Below are positions 9,241 to 17,895 of a stretch of 64,000 nucleotides of DNA, one piece after another. The notes under the pieces were generated by a model, which did no database searches, had not been told where the DNA came from, and was given only the letters and a program-made list of their open reading frames with translations. Made by a program: the position numbers and the translations under genes. The first letter of the stretch is position 1; each line of letters starts with the position of its first letter. This DNA comes from CBDDFQ01 sp965227035 (GTDB taxonomy: Bacteria > Pseudomonadota > Gammaproteobacteria > Burkholderiales > Burkholderiaceae_C): contig OZ245724.1 of assembly GCA_965227035.1 (NCBI GenBank), positions 1,612,001 to 1,676,000 on the forward strand, given 5' to 3'.

Positions 9241-10266
9241 ATGACGCGCACCCGATTTGCCGCCAGCCTAGTTACGTTATTGGCGATTGCAGTTGCGCCT
9301 GGCGCTATGGCGGTCAGCGACCCGCATATCGAAGGCTTACGATTCAAAGTCATAGAATTTTTTCATGCCGAAGCCTTTGCCGCTATAGAGAATGAATACG
9401 TGGCGCTTCGACAAACGGGGCAACGAACCATCAACGGAAGTTTCGTCGCAGACGAGTACATTCCTTTCGAGGGCATCACTTCCTGTCGCGATGCCGCCAT
9501 CGCCGACGCCTGTGCAAAGTCTCGAGATAGCAAGCTTGCCAAATGGCGACGCGCATTTCCAAGCTCGCAAATACCTGTGATCGCCGTTGCGCGAGTACAC
9601 ATGGAAACGGCGTATCTGGCAGATCGAAACGCCAAATCACGCAGCTTGGCGGAACCCAATTTTCTGAAGGCCGAGAAGATTTTGGCGGCAATTCCGGCAC
9701 GAGAGCGAGACCCGCACTTCTATCTGACGTTTTTGGACATCGCCATCTTCAAAGGTTGGGGGTCGAAACGTTTTGCCGAACTCCTTAAAGAGGCCACAAC
9801 CCGCTTTCCCGATCACCACTGGGTATATCGACACGCCGCTTTGTATTACCACCCAGACCTGGGCGGCAGCGATAATGCCATCGAGGAATTGGCCAACATG
9901 GCAGTGAACAACACACAGGTCGAATACGGCATGAGCATGTACGCCCATGTCTACGATGAACTTGCCTTAGGTGCTGGCGGGATGGGCGTAAGGATCTGGT
10001 CGAGAACGAAAGTGGACTGGCCGAAATTCAGGCAAGGGTTGCGGGATATACAACAGCGGTATCCAAGCGCCGCCAATCTCCATCGAATCGGGCAATACGC
10101 TTGCCTAGCACAAGACTTTCCCACTTTAGATGCGGTGCTTACCCAATCGAAAAGCAAGCCCGACTATTCGCGCTATCCAGATCAGGGGTGGGAGGATGGT
10201 GAACGCGTGCGTTGCACGTCGCTGCTCGAGAAGCAGCCGGCCGAACGCCGACAGAGAAAAGTCTAG
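9241..10266 (+). CDS. Exported protein of unknown function, paralog 3 of 3
   Basis: 341 residues with a signal peptide MTRTRFAASLVTLLAIAV...AMA. The same helical pattern follows: WRRAFPSSQIPVIAVARVHM, then RDPHFYLTFLDIAIFKGWG, VYRHAALYYHPDLGG and a C-terminal VRCTSLLEK. It resembles paralog 1 most closely (both have an FPxS block, a GW(K/G)-x-x-RF block and YRRA/YRHA). It lies 9 bp after paralog 2, so those two are likely one transcript, which ends at the hairpin at 10275-10300. Confidence 0.72.
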   Translation: MTRTRFAASLVTLLAIAVAPGAMAVSDPHIEGLRFKVIEFFHAEAFAAIENEYVALRQTGQRTINGSFVADEYIPFEGITSCRDAAIADACAKSRDSKLAKWRRAFPSSQIPVIAVARVHMETAYLADRNAKSRSLAEPNFLKAEKILAAIPARERDPHFYLTFLDIAIFKGWGSKRFAELLKEATTRFPDHHWVYRHAALYYHPDLGGSDNAIEELANMAVNNTQVEYGMSMYAHVYDELALGAGGMGVRIWSRTKVDWPKFRQGLRDIQQRYPSAANLHRIGQYACLAQDFPTLDAVLTQSKSKPDYSRYPDQGWEDGERVRCTSLLEKQPAERRQRKV

Positions 10267-10274
10267 AACGAGCT

Positions 10275-10300
10275 GCTGACGTCTTCCAGGAGACGTCAGC
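10275..10300. terminator. Bidirectional terminator-like hairpin
   Basis: A perfect 10-bp stem (GCTGACGTCT / AGACGTCAGC) with a 6-base loop sits between two convergent genes. It has no long T-run on either side, so strict Rho-independence is unsure. Confidence 0.6.
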
Positions 10301-10319
10301 GCTCTTGCCGCTTTCCTAA

Positions 10320-10886
10320 TTACTTAGGCAGCAGCACCTTATCCACCACGTGGATCACACCGTTCGACTGATACACGTCGGCGATAGTGACGTTAGCCGT
10401 TCCGCCCTTTTCGTCGGTAACCATGACCTTGCCGCCGGACGATTTGGCAGTCAGCGTGCCGCCTGCAACCGTCTTGAGCGTGGCCGAGCCCTTGCCGTCC
10501 ATGATCATTTTGGAAATGGCTGCTGCATCGTACTTACCGGCAACGACGTGATACGTCAGGATGCCGCTCAGCATCGCCTTGTTTTCTGGCTTCAGGAGCG
10601 TGTCCACAGTGCCTGCTGGCAATGCGGCGAACGCTGCATTGGTAGGCGCGAACACGGTGAACGGACCGGGGCCTTTGAGCGTTTCGACCAGACCGGCTGC
10701 CTTGACCGCTGCGACCAGAGTCGTGTGATCTTTGGAGTTGACGGCGTTGTCGATGATGTCCTTGGTGGGCGACATCGGGGCACCGCCAACCATGACATCG
10801 GCGGCCATTGCGGAAACGGCGCTTGCACCCATGGCAACGGCCAGGGTGACCGCAGCAAAATTCTTGAAGGTTTTGGTTGAATTCAT
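10320..10886 (-). CDS. Secreted fasciclin (FAS1) domain protein
   Basis: 188 residues: a signal peptide to about residue 29 (AMAAD) followed by one FAS1 domain. The two conserved FAS1 blocks are visible. The first has the GPFTVFAPTNAAFAALPAGT segment near residues 73-92 and the second is the YHVV motif near residue 114 with a C-terminal NGVIHVVDKVLLP. FAS1 domains act in cell-surface adhesion or matrix binding; the ligand here is unknown. A clear AAGGAG site precedes the ATG. It is transcribed alone, converging on the third exported paralog. Confidence 0.93.
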   Translation of the reverse strand: MNSTKTFKNFAAVTLAVAMGASAVSAMAADVMVGGAPMSPTKDIIDNAVNSKDHTTLVAAVKAAGLVETLKGPGPFTVFAPTNAAFAALPAGTVDTLLKPENKAMLSGILTYHVVAGKYDAAAISKMIMDGKGSATLKTVAGGTLTAKSSGGKVMVTDEKGGTANVTIADVYQSNGVIHVVDKVLLPK

Positions 10887-11013
10887 CGAAGTCTCCTTGA
10901 CGACTCATGCTTATGAGTCTTTGACTGAACTGCAAAAAATGTCGCAGTTGCAATCAATACGGAGGCCTTCGATAACTGGATTCAAAAGAATCCAGCCGAT
11001 TGCAACGAGTCGT

Positions 11014-13458
11014 TTATTTCTTCTTCGAAGCCGCTTTCGCCTTGGTTGCCGCCTTTACTGGAGGCTTGACGGTCGCCTTCGCTTTGGCTGGCTTGGCTGC
11101 CACGGCCGCAACCTTGCTCTTCGCTGCGGATGAGGTAGGCGCTTTCACTGAAGCCTTGGCCTTTACTGGAGCAGCCAACTGAGGCGCTGCAGTTTCCTTC
11201 ACGCAGTCCGCGAAGTAGCTGACGACGCCCAACTCATCCACTTCCTGAACCAGACCATGAATGTCGGTGCCGAAACCGGGGCACTGCTTGTTGAAGTCGC
11301 GCGAGAACTTGAGGTAATCGACGATTTTCTTGTTGAACACTTCGCCCGGAATCAGCAACGGGATGCCGGGTGGGTAAGGCGTGACCAGGCTGGTAGTGAC
11401 CCGTCCTTCGAGCTTGTCGATTTCCACGCGCTCGGTCGTGCGATGCGCAATGTGCGAGTACGCATCCGCCGGACGCATTGCCGGCGTGAGGTCGCTCAGA
11501 TACATCTCGGTGGTCAGACGCGCAATGTCATATTTGGCGTACAGCTCGTGCACGTACTGCGACAGATCGCGCAGACCCATGCGCTCGTAGCGCGGATGCT
11601 GCTGGCAGAACTCCGGAAGAATGCGCCACATGGGCTGATTCTTCTCGTAGTCGTCCTTGAACTGTTGAAGCGCGGTCAGCAGCGTGTTCCAGCGGCCTTT
11701 GGTAATGCCGATAGTGAACATGATGAAGAAGCTGTACAGGCCAGTCTTCTCGACGATCACGCCATGTTCCGCCAGGAACTTGGTCACGATGCTTGCGGGA
11801 ATTCCGCTCTTCGCGAACTTGCCGTTCAGGTCCAGCCCCGGCGTCACGATGGTCGACTTGATCGGGTCCAGCATATTGAAACCGTCGGCCAGCTTGCCGA
11901 AGCCGTGCCATTTGGCAGTGCGAGCCTCGCCCTTGATGATCCAGTCCTCAGCTTTGCCAATGCCTTCGTCGGCCAGCTTCTCGGGGCCCCAGACCTTGAA
12001 CCACCAGTCGTCCTTGCCGAATTCATCTTCGACCTTGCGCATCGCGCGGCGGAAGTCGAGCGCTTCGAGAATGCTTTCTTCCACCAGCGCAGTGCCGCCG
12101 GGTGGCTCCATCATGGCCGCCGCCACGTCGCAGCTCGCGATAATCGCGTACTGAGGGCTGGTAGACGTGTGCATCAAATACGCTTCGTTGAACAGGTGCC
12201 TGTCCAGCTTCACGTTCTGCGCGTCCTGCACCAGCACATGGCTGGCCTGGCTGATACCGGCCAGCAACTTGTGAATCGACTGCGTTGCGTACACCACCGA
12301 ATGCTTCGGACGCGGACGCTTCTTGCCCATCGAGTGGTACGAGCCGTACATCGGATGGAAGGCCGCGTGAGGCAGCCAGGCTTCATCGAAATGCAGGTTG
12401 TCCACGTACCCATCGAGCATGTCCTTGATGGTTTCGGTGTTGTACAGAACGCCGTCGTAGGTGGATTGCGTAATGGTCAGCACGCGTGGCTTGATCTTGT
12501 CTGCGTCCACGCCTTTGAGCAGCGGGTTCGCACGAATCTTGGCCTTGATCGCCTCCTGCTCGAATTCGCTTTTGGGAATCGGCCCGATGATTCCGAAATG
12601 ATTGCGCGTGGGCTTCAGGAACACCGGAATCGCGCCGGTCATGATGATGCTGTGCAGCACCGACTTGTGGCAGTTGCGATCCACCACCACAACGTCGCCC
12701 GGAGCAACGGTGTGGTGCCAGACGATCTTGTTGCTTGTGCTGGTGCCGTTGGTCACGAAAAAGCAGTGATCGGCATTGAAGATTCGTGCTGCGTTGCGCT
12801 CGCTGGCCGCCACCGGGCCGGTGTGATCCAGCAGCTGGCCGAGTTCTTCTACGGCATTGCAAACGTCGGCGCGAAGCATGTTCTCGCCGAAAAACTGGTG
12901 AAACATCTGCCCAACCGGGCTCTTCAAGAACGCGACGCCGCCCGAGTGTCCCGGGCAATGCCAGGAGTAAGAACCATCTTCCGCGTAATCGAGCAGTGCC
13001 TTGAAAAACGGAGGCTGCACACCTTCCAGATAGCTCTTGGCTTCGCGAATGATGTGACGCGCCACGAACTCGGGCGTGTCCTCGAACATATGAATGAATC
13101 CGTGCAACTCGCGCAGGATGTCGTTCGGGATATGACGGGAAGTTTTGGTTTCGCCGTAGACGTAAATTGGAACTTCCAGGTTCTTGCGGCGAACTTCGGT
13201 AATAAAGGCTCGCAAATTCAGGATGGCCGGATCGAGGTCGGGGCCAATCGTGAATTCTTCATCGTCGATTGACAGAATGAAGGCGCTGGCCCGACTTTGT
13301 TGTTGCGCGAACTGCGACAGATCGCCGTAGCTCGTCACGCCCAGCACCTCGAGACCCTCGGATTCGATGGCTTGGGCCAGGGCACGAATGCCCAATCCGG
13401 AGGTGTTTTCCGAGCGGTAGTCTTCGTCGATGATGACGATGGGGAAACGAAACTTCAT
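11014..13458 (-). CDS. PLP-dependent Arg/Lys/Orn decarboxylase with lysine-rich C-terminal tail
   Basis: Prokaryotic fold-type I basic amino acid decarboxylase (AdiA/LdcI/SpeC superfamily). It removes CO2 from arginine, lysine or ornithine to give a polyamine or its precursor. The 814 residues hold an N-terminal wing domain (about 1-130), the PLP domain with the cofactor lysine in TQSIHKLLAG near residue 395, and the C-terminal domain. About 58 extra residues follow near the end, made almost only of Ala, Lys, Pro, Val and Ser, like the tail of bacterial histone H1-like proteins. A GGAGG site precedes the ATG. Family members without this tail are about 750 residues. Substrate specificity cannot be read by eye; arginine decarboxylase is the first guess. 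Confidence 0.9.
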   Translation of the reverse strand: MKFRFPIVIIDEDYRSENTSGLGIRALAQAIESEGLEVLGVTSYGDLSQFAQQQSRASAFILSIDDEEFTIGPDLDPAILNLRAFITEVRRKNLEVPIYVYGETKTSRHIPNDILRELHGFIHMFEDTPEFVARHIIREAKSYLEGVQPPFFKALLDYAEDGSYSWHCPGHSGGVAFLKSPVGQMFHQFFGENMLRADVCNAVEELGQLLDHTGPVAASERNAARIFNADHCFFVTNGTSTSNKIVWHHTVAPGDVVVVDRNCHKSVLHSIIMTGAIPVFLKPTRNHFGIIGPIPKSEFEQEAIKAKIRANPLLKGVDADKIKPRVLTITQSTYDGVLYNTETIKDMLDGYVDNLHFDEAWLPHAAFHPMYGSYHSMGKKRPRPKHSVVYATQSIHKLLAGISQASHVLVQDAQNVKLDRHLFNEAYLMHTSTSPQYAIIASCDVAAAMMEPPGGTALVEESILEALDFRRAMRKVEDEFGKDDWWFKVWGPEKLADEGIGKAEDWIIKGEARTAKWHGFGKLADGFNMLDPIKSTIVTPGLDLNGKFAKSGIPASIVTKFLAEHGVIVEKTGLYSFFIMFTIGITKGRWNTLLTALQQFKDDYEKNQPMWRILPEFCQQHPRYERMGLRDLSQYVHELYAKYDIARLTTEMYLSDLTPAMRPADAYSHIAHRTTERVEIDKLEGRVTTSLVTPYPPGIPLLIPGEVFNKKIVDYLKFSRDFNKQCPGFGTDIHGLVQEVDELGVVSYFADCVKETAAPQLAAPVKAKASVKAPTSSAAKSKVAAVAAKPAKAKATVKPPVKAATKAKAASKKK

Positions 13459-13669
13459 GCGGGCCTCCAGCGGGCAAATACGGAATAAAAGCGGAACATC
13501 CAGACGATCTGGGCCCGAGCGTAAATCGCGGTCAGGCGCGAAGTGTAAGTAATAAAGATTCCCGCATCGTGAAGTGCGGTGATTTGACCGCAGAATGTGG
13601 CGCTAGGAACACATGCGCCCAAGCCGTCTGCGGCGGGGTCGAATAACTTGAAGGAATGCAGAGGTGGAC

Positions 13670-14095
13670 ATGAGCGAAATGACAATTTGGTGGATCCTGA
13701 CTGGCCTGGCTGTCGTGGTCGAACTGCTCACGGGCACTTTCTACTTGCTGATGGTGGCCATCGGACTGGCTGCCGCTGCGCTGGCCGCCTGGTTCGGGGC
13801 CTCGACCCCGGTTCAGATCGTGGTGGCCGCAGTCATAGGCGGCGGAGCAGTTGCTGTTTGCCACCTGATCCGCAAGCGCCGCCCGGGTTCCCTACCCTCC
13901 GGCGCGAACCCGGACGTCAACATGGACGTAGGCGAGTCGGTTTACGTGGACAGCTGGAACCTCGATGGAACAGCGTCGGTCAAATACCGCGGCGCTAACT
14001 GGACAGTCGTCACACGCCCCGGCAACGCTCCGACCACCGGCCAGCATCGCGTGGCCGAAGTCATCGGCAACCGACTCGTGGTGGACAAGATCTGA
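13670..14095 (+). CDS. NfeD-family membrane protein
   Basis: 141 residues. Two or three N-terminal membrane helices (about 5-70) are followed by a small OB-fold NfeD domain with VGESVYVDSWNLDGTASVKYRG. The GAGG site at 13661-13664 fits the ATG at 13670 better than a GTG two codons upstream. NfeD proteins pair with SPFH/stomatin proteins, and the stomatin gene follows immediately, as in the E. coli ybbL/qmcA pair. Likely role: membrane microdomain organisation or quality control. Confidence 0.87.
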   Translation: MSEMTIWWILTGLAVVVELLTGTFYLLMVAIGLAAAALAAWFGASTPVQIVVAAVIGGGAVAVCHLIRKRRPGSLPSGANPDVNMDVGESVYVDSWNLDGTASVKYRGANWTVVTRPGNAPTTGQHRVAEVIGNRLVVDKI

Positions 14096-14172
14096 CGCCA
14101 CACCGAACAACAACGCTAAAACGACAACTAACCAACAACTAGGCCAGCAAGAGGCATCTCAAAAGGAATTTC

Positions 14173-15090
14173 ATGGAAGTAGCAATCGTCATACTCGTCA
14201 TCGCCATCATCTTCATCGCTCGCTCGATCAAGGTGGTTCCGCAGCAGCATGCTTGGGTCGTCGAACGGCTCGGCAAGTACAACACCACCCTCACCCCCGG
14301 CCTGAGTTTTCTGGTGCCGTTCGTGGACAAGGTGGCTTACAAACACAGCCTCAAAGAAATCCCGCTCGACGTACCGAGCCAGATCTGTATTACCCGGGAC
14401 AACACCCAACTGCAGGTAGATGGCGTGCTGTACTTTCAGGTGACCGACCCTATGCGCGCCAGCTACGGCTCGTCCAATTACCTCATGGCCATCACACAGC
14501 TTGCTCAAACCTCGCTGCGCAGCGTCATCGGTAAATTGGAGCTCGACAAGACCTTCGAAGAACGCGACATCATCAACGCGCAAGTGGTTGCAGCCATCGA
14601 CGAAGCCGCGCTGAACTGGGGCGTGAAGGTGCTGCGCTATGAAATCAAGGATTTGCTGCCGCCCAAGGAAATCCTGCTCGCCATGCAGCAGCAGATCACC
14701 GCAGAACGCGGCAAGCGCGCTCTGATTGCGGCATCCGAAGGTCGTCGCCAGGAACAGATCAACATCGCCACCGGCGAGCGCGAAGCATTCATCGCACGCT
14801 CAGAGGGCGAGAAGCAGGCTCAGATCAACAACGCACAGGGTGAAGCCGCATCGATCACCGCCGTGGCAGAAGCGACGGGTCAAGCGATCGAACGCGTCGC
14901 CGCAGCCATCCGGCAACCGGGCGGCGAGCAAGCGGTGCAACTGAAGGTCGCCGAGAAAGCGGTCGAAGCGTTCGGCAAGGTCGCCGACAACGCCAAGACC
15001 ACGTTGATCATTCCGAACAACATGAACGAAGTTTCCGGACTCATTGCATCCGCCATGCAAATGGTTCAGGCGGGCAAGAACGCAGGTTGA
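14173..15090 (+). CDS. SPFH/band-7 stomatin-like membrane protein (QmcA-like)
   Basis: 305 residues: an N-terminal membrane anchor (about 2-17), a band-7/SPFH domain beginning with VPQQHAWVVERLGKYN, and a long helical coiled-coil region rich in Ala, Glu and Gln (about 190-260). The segment ERDIINAQVVAAIDEAALNWG is typical of the QmcA/stomatin family. These proteins form large membrane rings that may scaffold proteases such as FtsH. The nfeD gene lies 77 bp upstream on the same strand, supporting a functional pair. Confidence 0.9.
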   Translation: MEVAIVILVIAIIFIARSIKVVPQQHAWVVERLGKYNTTLTPGLSFLVPFVDKVAYKHSLKEIPLDVPSQICITRDNTQLQVDGVLYFQVTDPMRASYGSSNYLMAITQLAQTSLRSVIGKLELDKTFEERDIINAQVVAAIDEAALNWGVKVLRYEIKDLLPPKEILLAMQQQITAERGKRALIAASEGRRQEQINIATGEREAFIARSEGEKQAQINNAQGEAASITAVAEATGQAIERVAAAIRQPGGEQAVQLKVAEKAVEAFGKVADNAKTTLIIPNNMNEVSGLIASAMQMVQAGKNAG

Positions 15091-15173
15091 TTCGGCACTC
15101 TACAAGTCACGGGTAGGTAATTTTTAGGGGCAGCAAAAAACCGGGTTTTGAGCCTGCTAGAATTGCGCCCACT

Positions 15174-15264
15174 GGAGAGGTGGATGAGCGGTTTAAGTCG
15201 CACGCCTGGAAAGCGTGTGAGGGTTAATAGCCCTCCGCGGGTTCGAATCCCGCCTTCTCCGCCA
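15174..15264 (+). tRNA. tRNA-Ser (anticodon GGA)
   Basis: A class II tRNA with a long variable arm. The acceptor stem GGAGAGG pairs with CTTCTCC (one G-U). The anticodon stem CACGC/GCGTG encloses the loop CTGGAAA, so the anticodon is GGA at 15208-15210. The T-loop GTTCGAATC is present, and G plus an encoded CCA end the gene at 15262-15264. A TAGAAT at 15158-15163 is a candidate -10 box; no good -35 was seen. Confidence 0.97.
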
Positions 15265-15299
15265 AATTGATAGGACAGTTCCGCGTCCACCGTCGACAT

Positions 15300-15332
15300 A
15301 AAGCCTCGTAATGAAAATTGCGGGGCTTTTTT
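15300..15332 (+). terminator. Rho-independent terminator of the tRNA gene
   Basis: A 9-bp stem (AAAGCCTCG / CGGGGCTTT, one G-U) with a 12-base loop is followed by a run of six T ending at 15332. Confidence 0.85.
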
Positions 15333-15363
15333 GTTGGTGCGAGGTGCCGGGCAAAATGCATTC

Positions 15364-16485
15364 ATGAAGATTCTCGTTCTCGGCGGCTACGGCAACTTCG
15401 GCGCACGGATCTGCCGCGCGCTGGCAAATGACGGTGATATCGAGTTATGCATTGCCGGACGTTCGCCACATCGAGCCATTGCGCTTGCCACCGAACTGGG
15501 TGACCGGGCGCGAGGTGTGGTCGTCGACGCTGCGGCGAGCGATCTTGCTGAACAAATTCGGCGATTAGGCATAGCTGTTGTCGTCCATACTGCCGGCCCG
15601 TTCCAGGCGCAGGGCTACTCGGTCGCTAACGCTGCCGCTGCGGCCGGTGCGCACTATATCGACCTAGCGGACGGACGACGTTTCGTTTGCGATTTTCCGG
15701 CGGCGCTGGATGCGCAATTCAAACAGGCTGGCCGGACCGGCATCTGCGGCGCAAGCACCGTGCCTGCCCTTTCTTCATCCGTCGTAGAAGATCTAGCCGA
15801 AGGCTGGCAACGCATAGATAGCATCGACATCTGCATTGCGCCCGGGCAAACCGCGCCGCGAGGCGATGCGACGCTTGCGGGCGTGTTGAGTTATTGCGGC
15901 GAGCCGGTATCAGTCTGGATCGATTCTCGCTGGCAACAGCTACGTGGGTGGGGCGGGCTGACACGCGAGACATTCGCGCGATTCAAACCGCGTCTTGGCG
16001 CGCTTTGCGACATTCCCGATCTTGAAATATTTCCTGCCCGCTACGCCGTGCGCAAGCGCGTGATGTTTCGGGCCGCCGTAGAGGTGCAGTTGTCGCAGCG
16101 GATTTTCGCGATGATGGCGGCCCTTCGCGCAGCGCGTGTCATTCCGTCGCCCGCGAAATGGGCCGGTGTCCTGAACAAGCTGGGATCGGTGTTCGATCCG
16201 TTCGGATCCGGGCTCGGCGGAATGGTCGTCCGAGTGGAGGGCATCAATGAACATGGCGCCGCTGTGAAAGCCGCCTGGCATATCGCGGCCGATAACTCGA
16301 CCGGTCCCGAAATCCCTTGCATGGCGGCCATTCTCCTGGTGCGCCGCCTCTCTCGCCACAACGATCTGCCCGCTGGAGCTTTCACCGCGACCGGGCAACT
16401 TCGGCTCGATGAATTTGCGCCTGAATTCGCGCGGTGGAATATGCAGACCGATATCGAACATGAGGTTTCAGATGCACGCGCGTGA
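15364..16485 (+). CDS. Saccharopine dehydrogenase-like NAD(P)-binding protein
   Basis: 373 residues. The N-terminus is a Rossmann fold with the dinucleotide motif GGYGNFGARICRAL at residues 8-21 and the TAGPF segment that marks the saccharopine dehydrogenase NADP-binding family. The C-terminal part resembles the uncharacterised trans-acting reductases of this family. The substrate is unknown. The ATG at 15364 lies directly after the tRNA terminator. The 3' end overlaps the next gene by 14 bp, so this and the next genes look like one operon. Confidence 0.8.
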   Translation: MKILVLGGYGNFGARICRALANDGDIELCIAGRSPHRAIALATELGDRARGVVVDAAASDLAEQIRRLGIAVVVHTAGPFQAQGYSVANAAAAAGAHYIDLADGRRFVCDFPAALDAQFKQAGRTGICGASTVPALSSSVVEDLAEGWQRIDSIDICIAPGQTAPRGDATLAGVLSYCGEPVSVWIDSRWQQLRGWGGLTRETFARFKPRLGALCDIPDLEIFPARYAVRKRVMFRAAVEVQLSQRIFAMMAALRAARVIPSPAKWAGVLNKLGSVFDPFGSGLGGMVVRVEGINEHGAAVKAAWHIAADNSTGPEIPCMAAILLVRRLSRHNDLPAGAFTATGQLRLDEFAPEFARWNMQTDIEHEVSDARA

Positions 16486-16864
16486 AGGCACCCTAGCAAG
16501 TCTTCGGTTGCGATGGAGTCTTGTCATCGTGTGGCTGTGGACCGGCATCGTCAGCTTGATCGAGATCGATGGACAAAGTCGCGATCTGTTGGCGCATACG
16601 GGCCTCGGCGACCGCCCGATTCAGGCGCTGATCGTGTCAGGCGCCGCCGTCGATATAGTTCTTGGCCTGCTGATGGCGATCAAGCCGTCGCGGCTCGTCT
16701 ACATCTGCGCATTGGGGCTGATGGTGGTCATGACGATTGTCGCGACCATCACAACGCCATCGCTGTGGCTTCACCCGTTGGGGCCGCTCACAAAAAACAT
16801 CCCTATCGCAGCGTGCCTTTTGGCGCTCATGCAATTCGAGAAGACTCGAGGAAAAATTGACTAG
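16472..16864 (+). CDS. DoxX-like small membrane protein
   Basis: About 130 residues with four predicted membrane helices. The GAGG at 16463-16466 sets the ATG at 16472; more upstream in-frame starts lie inside the previous gene. The pattern WLWTGIVSLIEID at helix 1 and ALIVSGAAVDIVLGLLMAI in helix 2 fits DoxX_3-type proteins. Often found beside SDR-like epimerases or dehydrogenases. The function is not established. Confidence 0.7.
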   Translation: MHAREGTLASLRLRWSLVIVWLWTGIVSLIEIDGQSRDLLAHTGLGDRPIQALIVSGAAVDIVLGLLMAIKPSRLVYICALGLMVVMTIVATITTPSLWLHPLGPLTKNIPIAACLLALMQFEKTRGKID

Positions 16865-17333
16865 TTATCTGGTGCTGAAGTGGATGCATATCCTGTCGAG
16901 CGCGCTACTGGTGGGCACCGGCTTCGGATCTGCGTTCTTCATGTTCTTCGGAAATCGCAGCGGCAGTTTGGCCGCTCAGGCAGTCATCACACGACTCGTC
17001 GTTCGCGCAGACTGGTGGTTCACGACCCCAGCCGGAATTTTTCAGCCTCTGTCGGGAATTTGGCTTGCGCATCAGGCGGGATGGCCACTTTCGACTCCGT
17101 GGCTGTCGTTGACCATCGGGCTGTATGTGTTCGCTGGCGCGTGCTGGTTACCGGTAGTCTCACTGCAATTGAAGATGGCCCGGGAAGCGAAATCGGCATT
17201 CTCTAATGGCACTCCGCTTGCCGAGTCGTACAAAAAATATCAGCGCACTTGGGAGGCTCTCGGGTACCCCGCATTCGTTGCGATGCTGGTCATTTTCTAT
17301 CTGATGGTCGCAAAGCCGACGCTTTGGAGCTAA
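16857..17333 (+). CDS. DUF2269-like integral membrane protein (TTG start)
   Basis: 158 residues with four membrane helices, similar to the DUF2269 family (LKWMHILSSALLVGTGFGSA at the N-terminus, then a W-rich loop and a YKKYQRTWEALGYPAF segment). No ATG gives a full first helix. A TTG at 16857 does, with GAGG at 16848-16851 in front, and it overlaps the stop of the DoxX-like gene by 8 bp, so translation is probably coupled. The role is unknown. Confidence 0.75.
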   Translation: MTSYLVLKWMHILSSALLVGTGFGSAFFMFFGNRSGSLAAQAVITRLVVRADWWFTTPAGIFQPLSGIWLAHQAGWPLSTPWLSLTIGLYVFAGACWLPVVSLQLKMAREAKSAFSNGTPLAESYKKYQRTWEALGYPAFVAMLVIFYLMVAKPTLWS

Positions 17334-17337
17334 CACG

Positions 17338-17895
17338 ATGGCGCATCGCAAACTCGAGTTCCCAATGCCGGCGCCGGCGGCTGTCGTGTTCGACGCGTTT
17401 CACTATCACCACTGGAAGCACCAATGGGATTCGTTGGTCTCCGACACGGTTGTCGAAAGCGATGCGCCGTGCCCATCTATCGGGGCAACCAGTACCAACA
17501 AGGGTCGCGGTCTATTGGCGCCGTTGGCCATGACCACCAAATTCGTGAGCTATGAGCCGCCCTTGATTGCAGCCGCCACCATGGTCGGCAAATCGTTTCC
17601 CTTCGATCGATGGGCTGCGTCGATGAGGCATGTGGATAAAGGCGACGGTGGCTCGACACTTGTCTACACCTACACGCTCGAAGTTCCGCCGTCGCCCTAC
17701 CGTTGGCTTCTCGAGCCGATTGTCGATCTGATTTTTTTACGTGCAACCCGCAAGAGATTTGCGCGCCTGAGCAAGTTTCTCAAGTCGAACACGGCCGATG
17801 TTCTTGCGTGGCAAAAGACTGTCAAGGCGCCAAATAATTTGCAGGCACCATCAACTGGCGTAGAGCCAGCGCAGGAGGTCCAAGAGTCAAAATGA
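17338..17895 (+). CDS. SRPBCC-fold (polyketide cyclase-like) protein
   Basis: 185 residues. A START/SRPBCC helix-grip fold is suggested by the opening strand AHRKLEFPMPAPAAVVFDAF, a central strand with TYTLEVPPSP and the C-terminal helix FLRATRKRFARLSKFL. Such proteins bind hydrophobic ligands; none can be named here. It starts 4 bp after the DUF2269-like gene, and its stop overlaps the extensin-like gene (ATGA). Confidence 0.7.
   Translation: MAHRKLEFPMPAPAAVVFDAFHYHHWKHQWDSLVSDTVVESDAPCPSIGATSTNKGRGLLAPLAMTTKFVSYEPPLIAAATMVGKSFPFDRWAASMRHVDKGDGGSTLVYTYTLEVPPSPYRWLLEPIVDLIFLRATRKRFARLSKFLKSNTADVLAWQKTVKAPNNLQAPSTGVEPAQEVQESK

Noticed and set aside
15265..15363. tRNA-Ser as an integration site for an island
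   Set aside because: No partial tRNA copy, integrase or composition change was seen on the downstream side.
15066..15365. Minus-strand open frame across the tRNA
   Set aside because: It is the well-known spurious product of translating a tRNA-Ser gene on the wrong strand (GEGGIRTRG-type sequence).
16409..16472. Upstream starts for the DoxX-like gene
   Set aside because: They lie deep in the preceding gene and add polar sequence; the ribosome site points to 16472.
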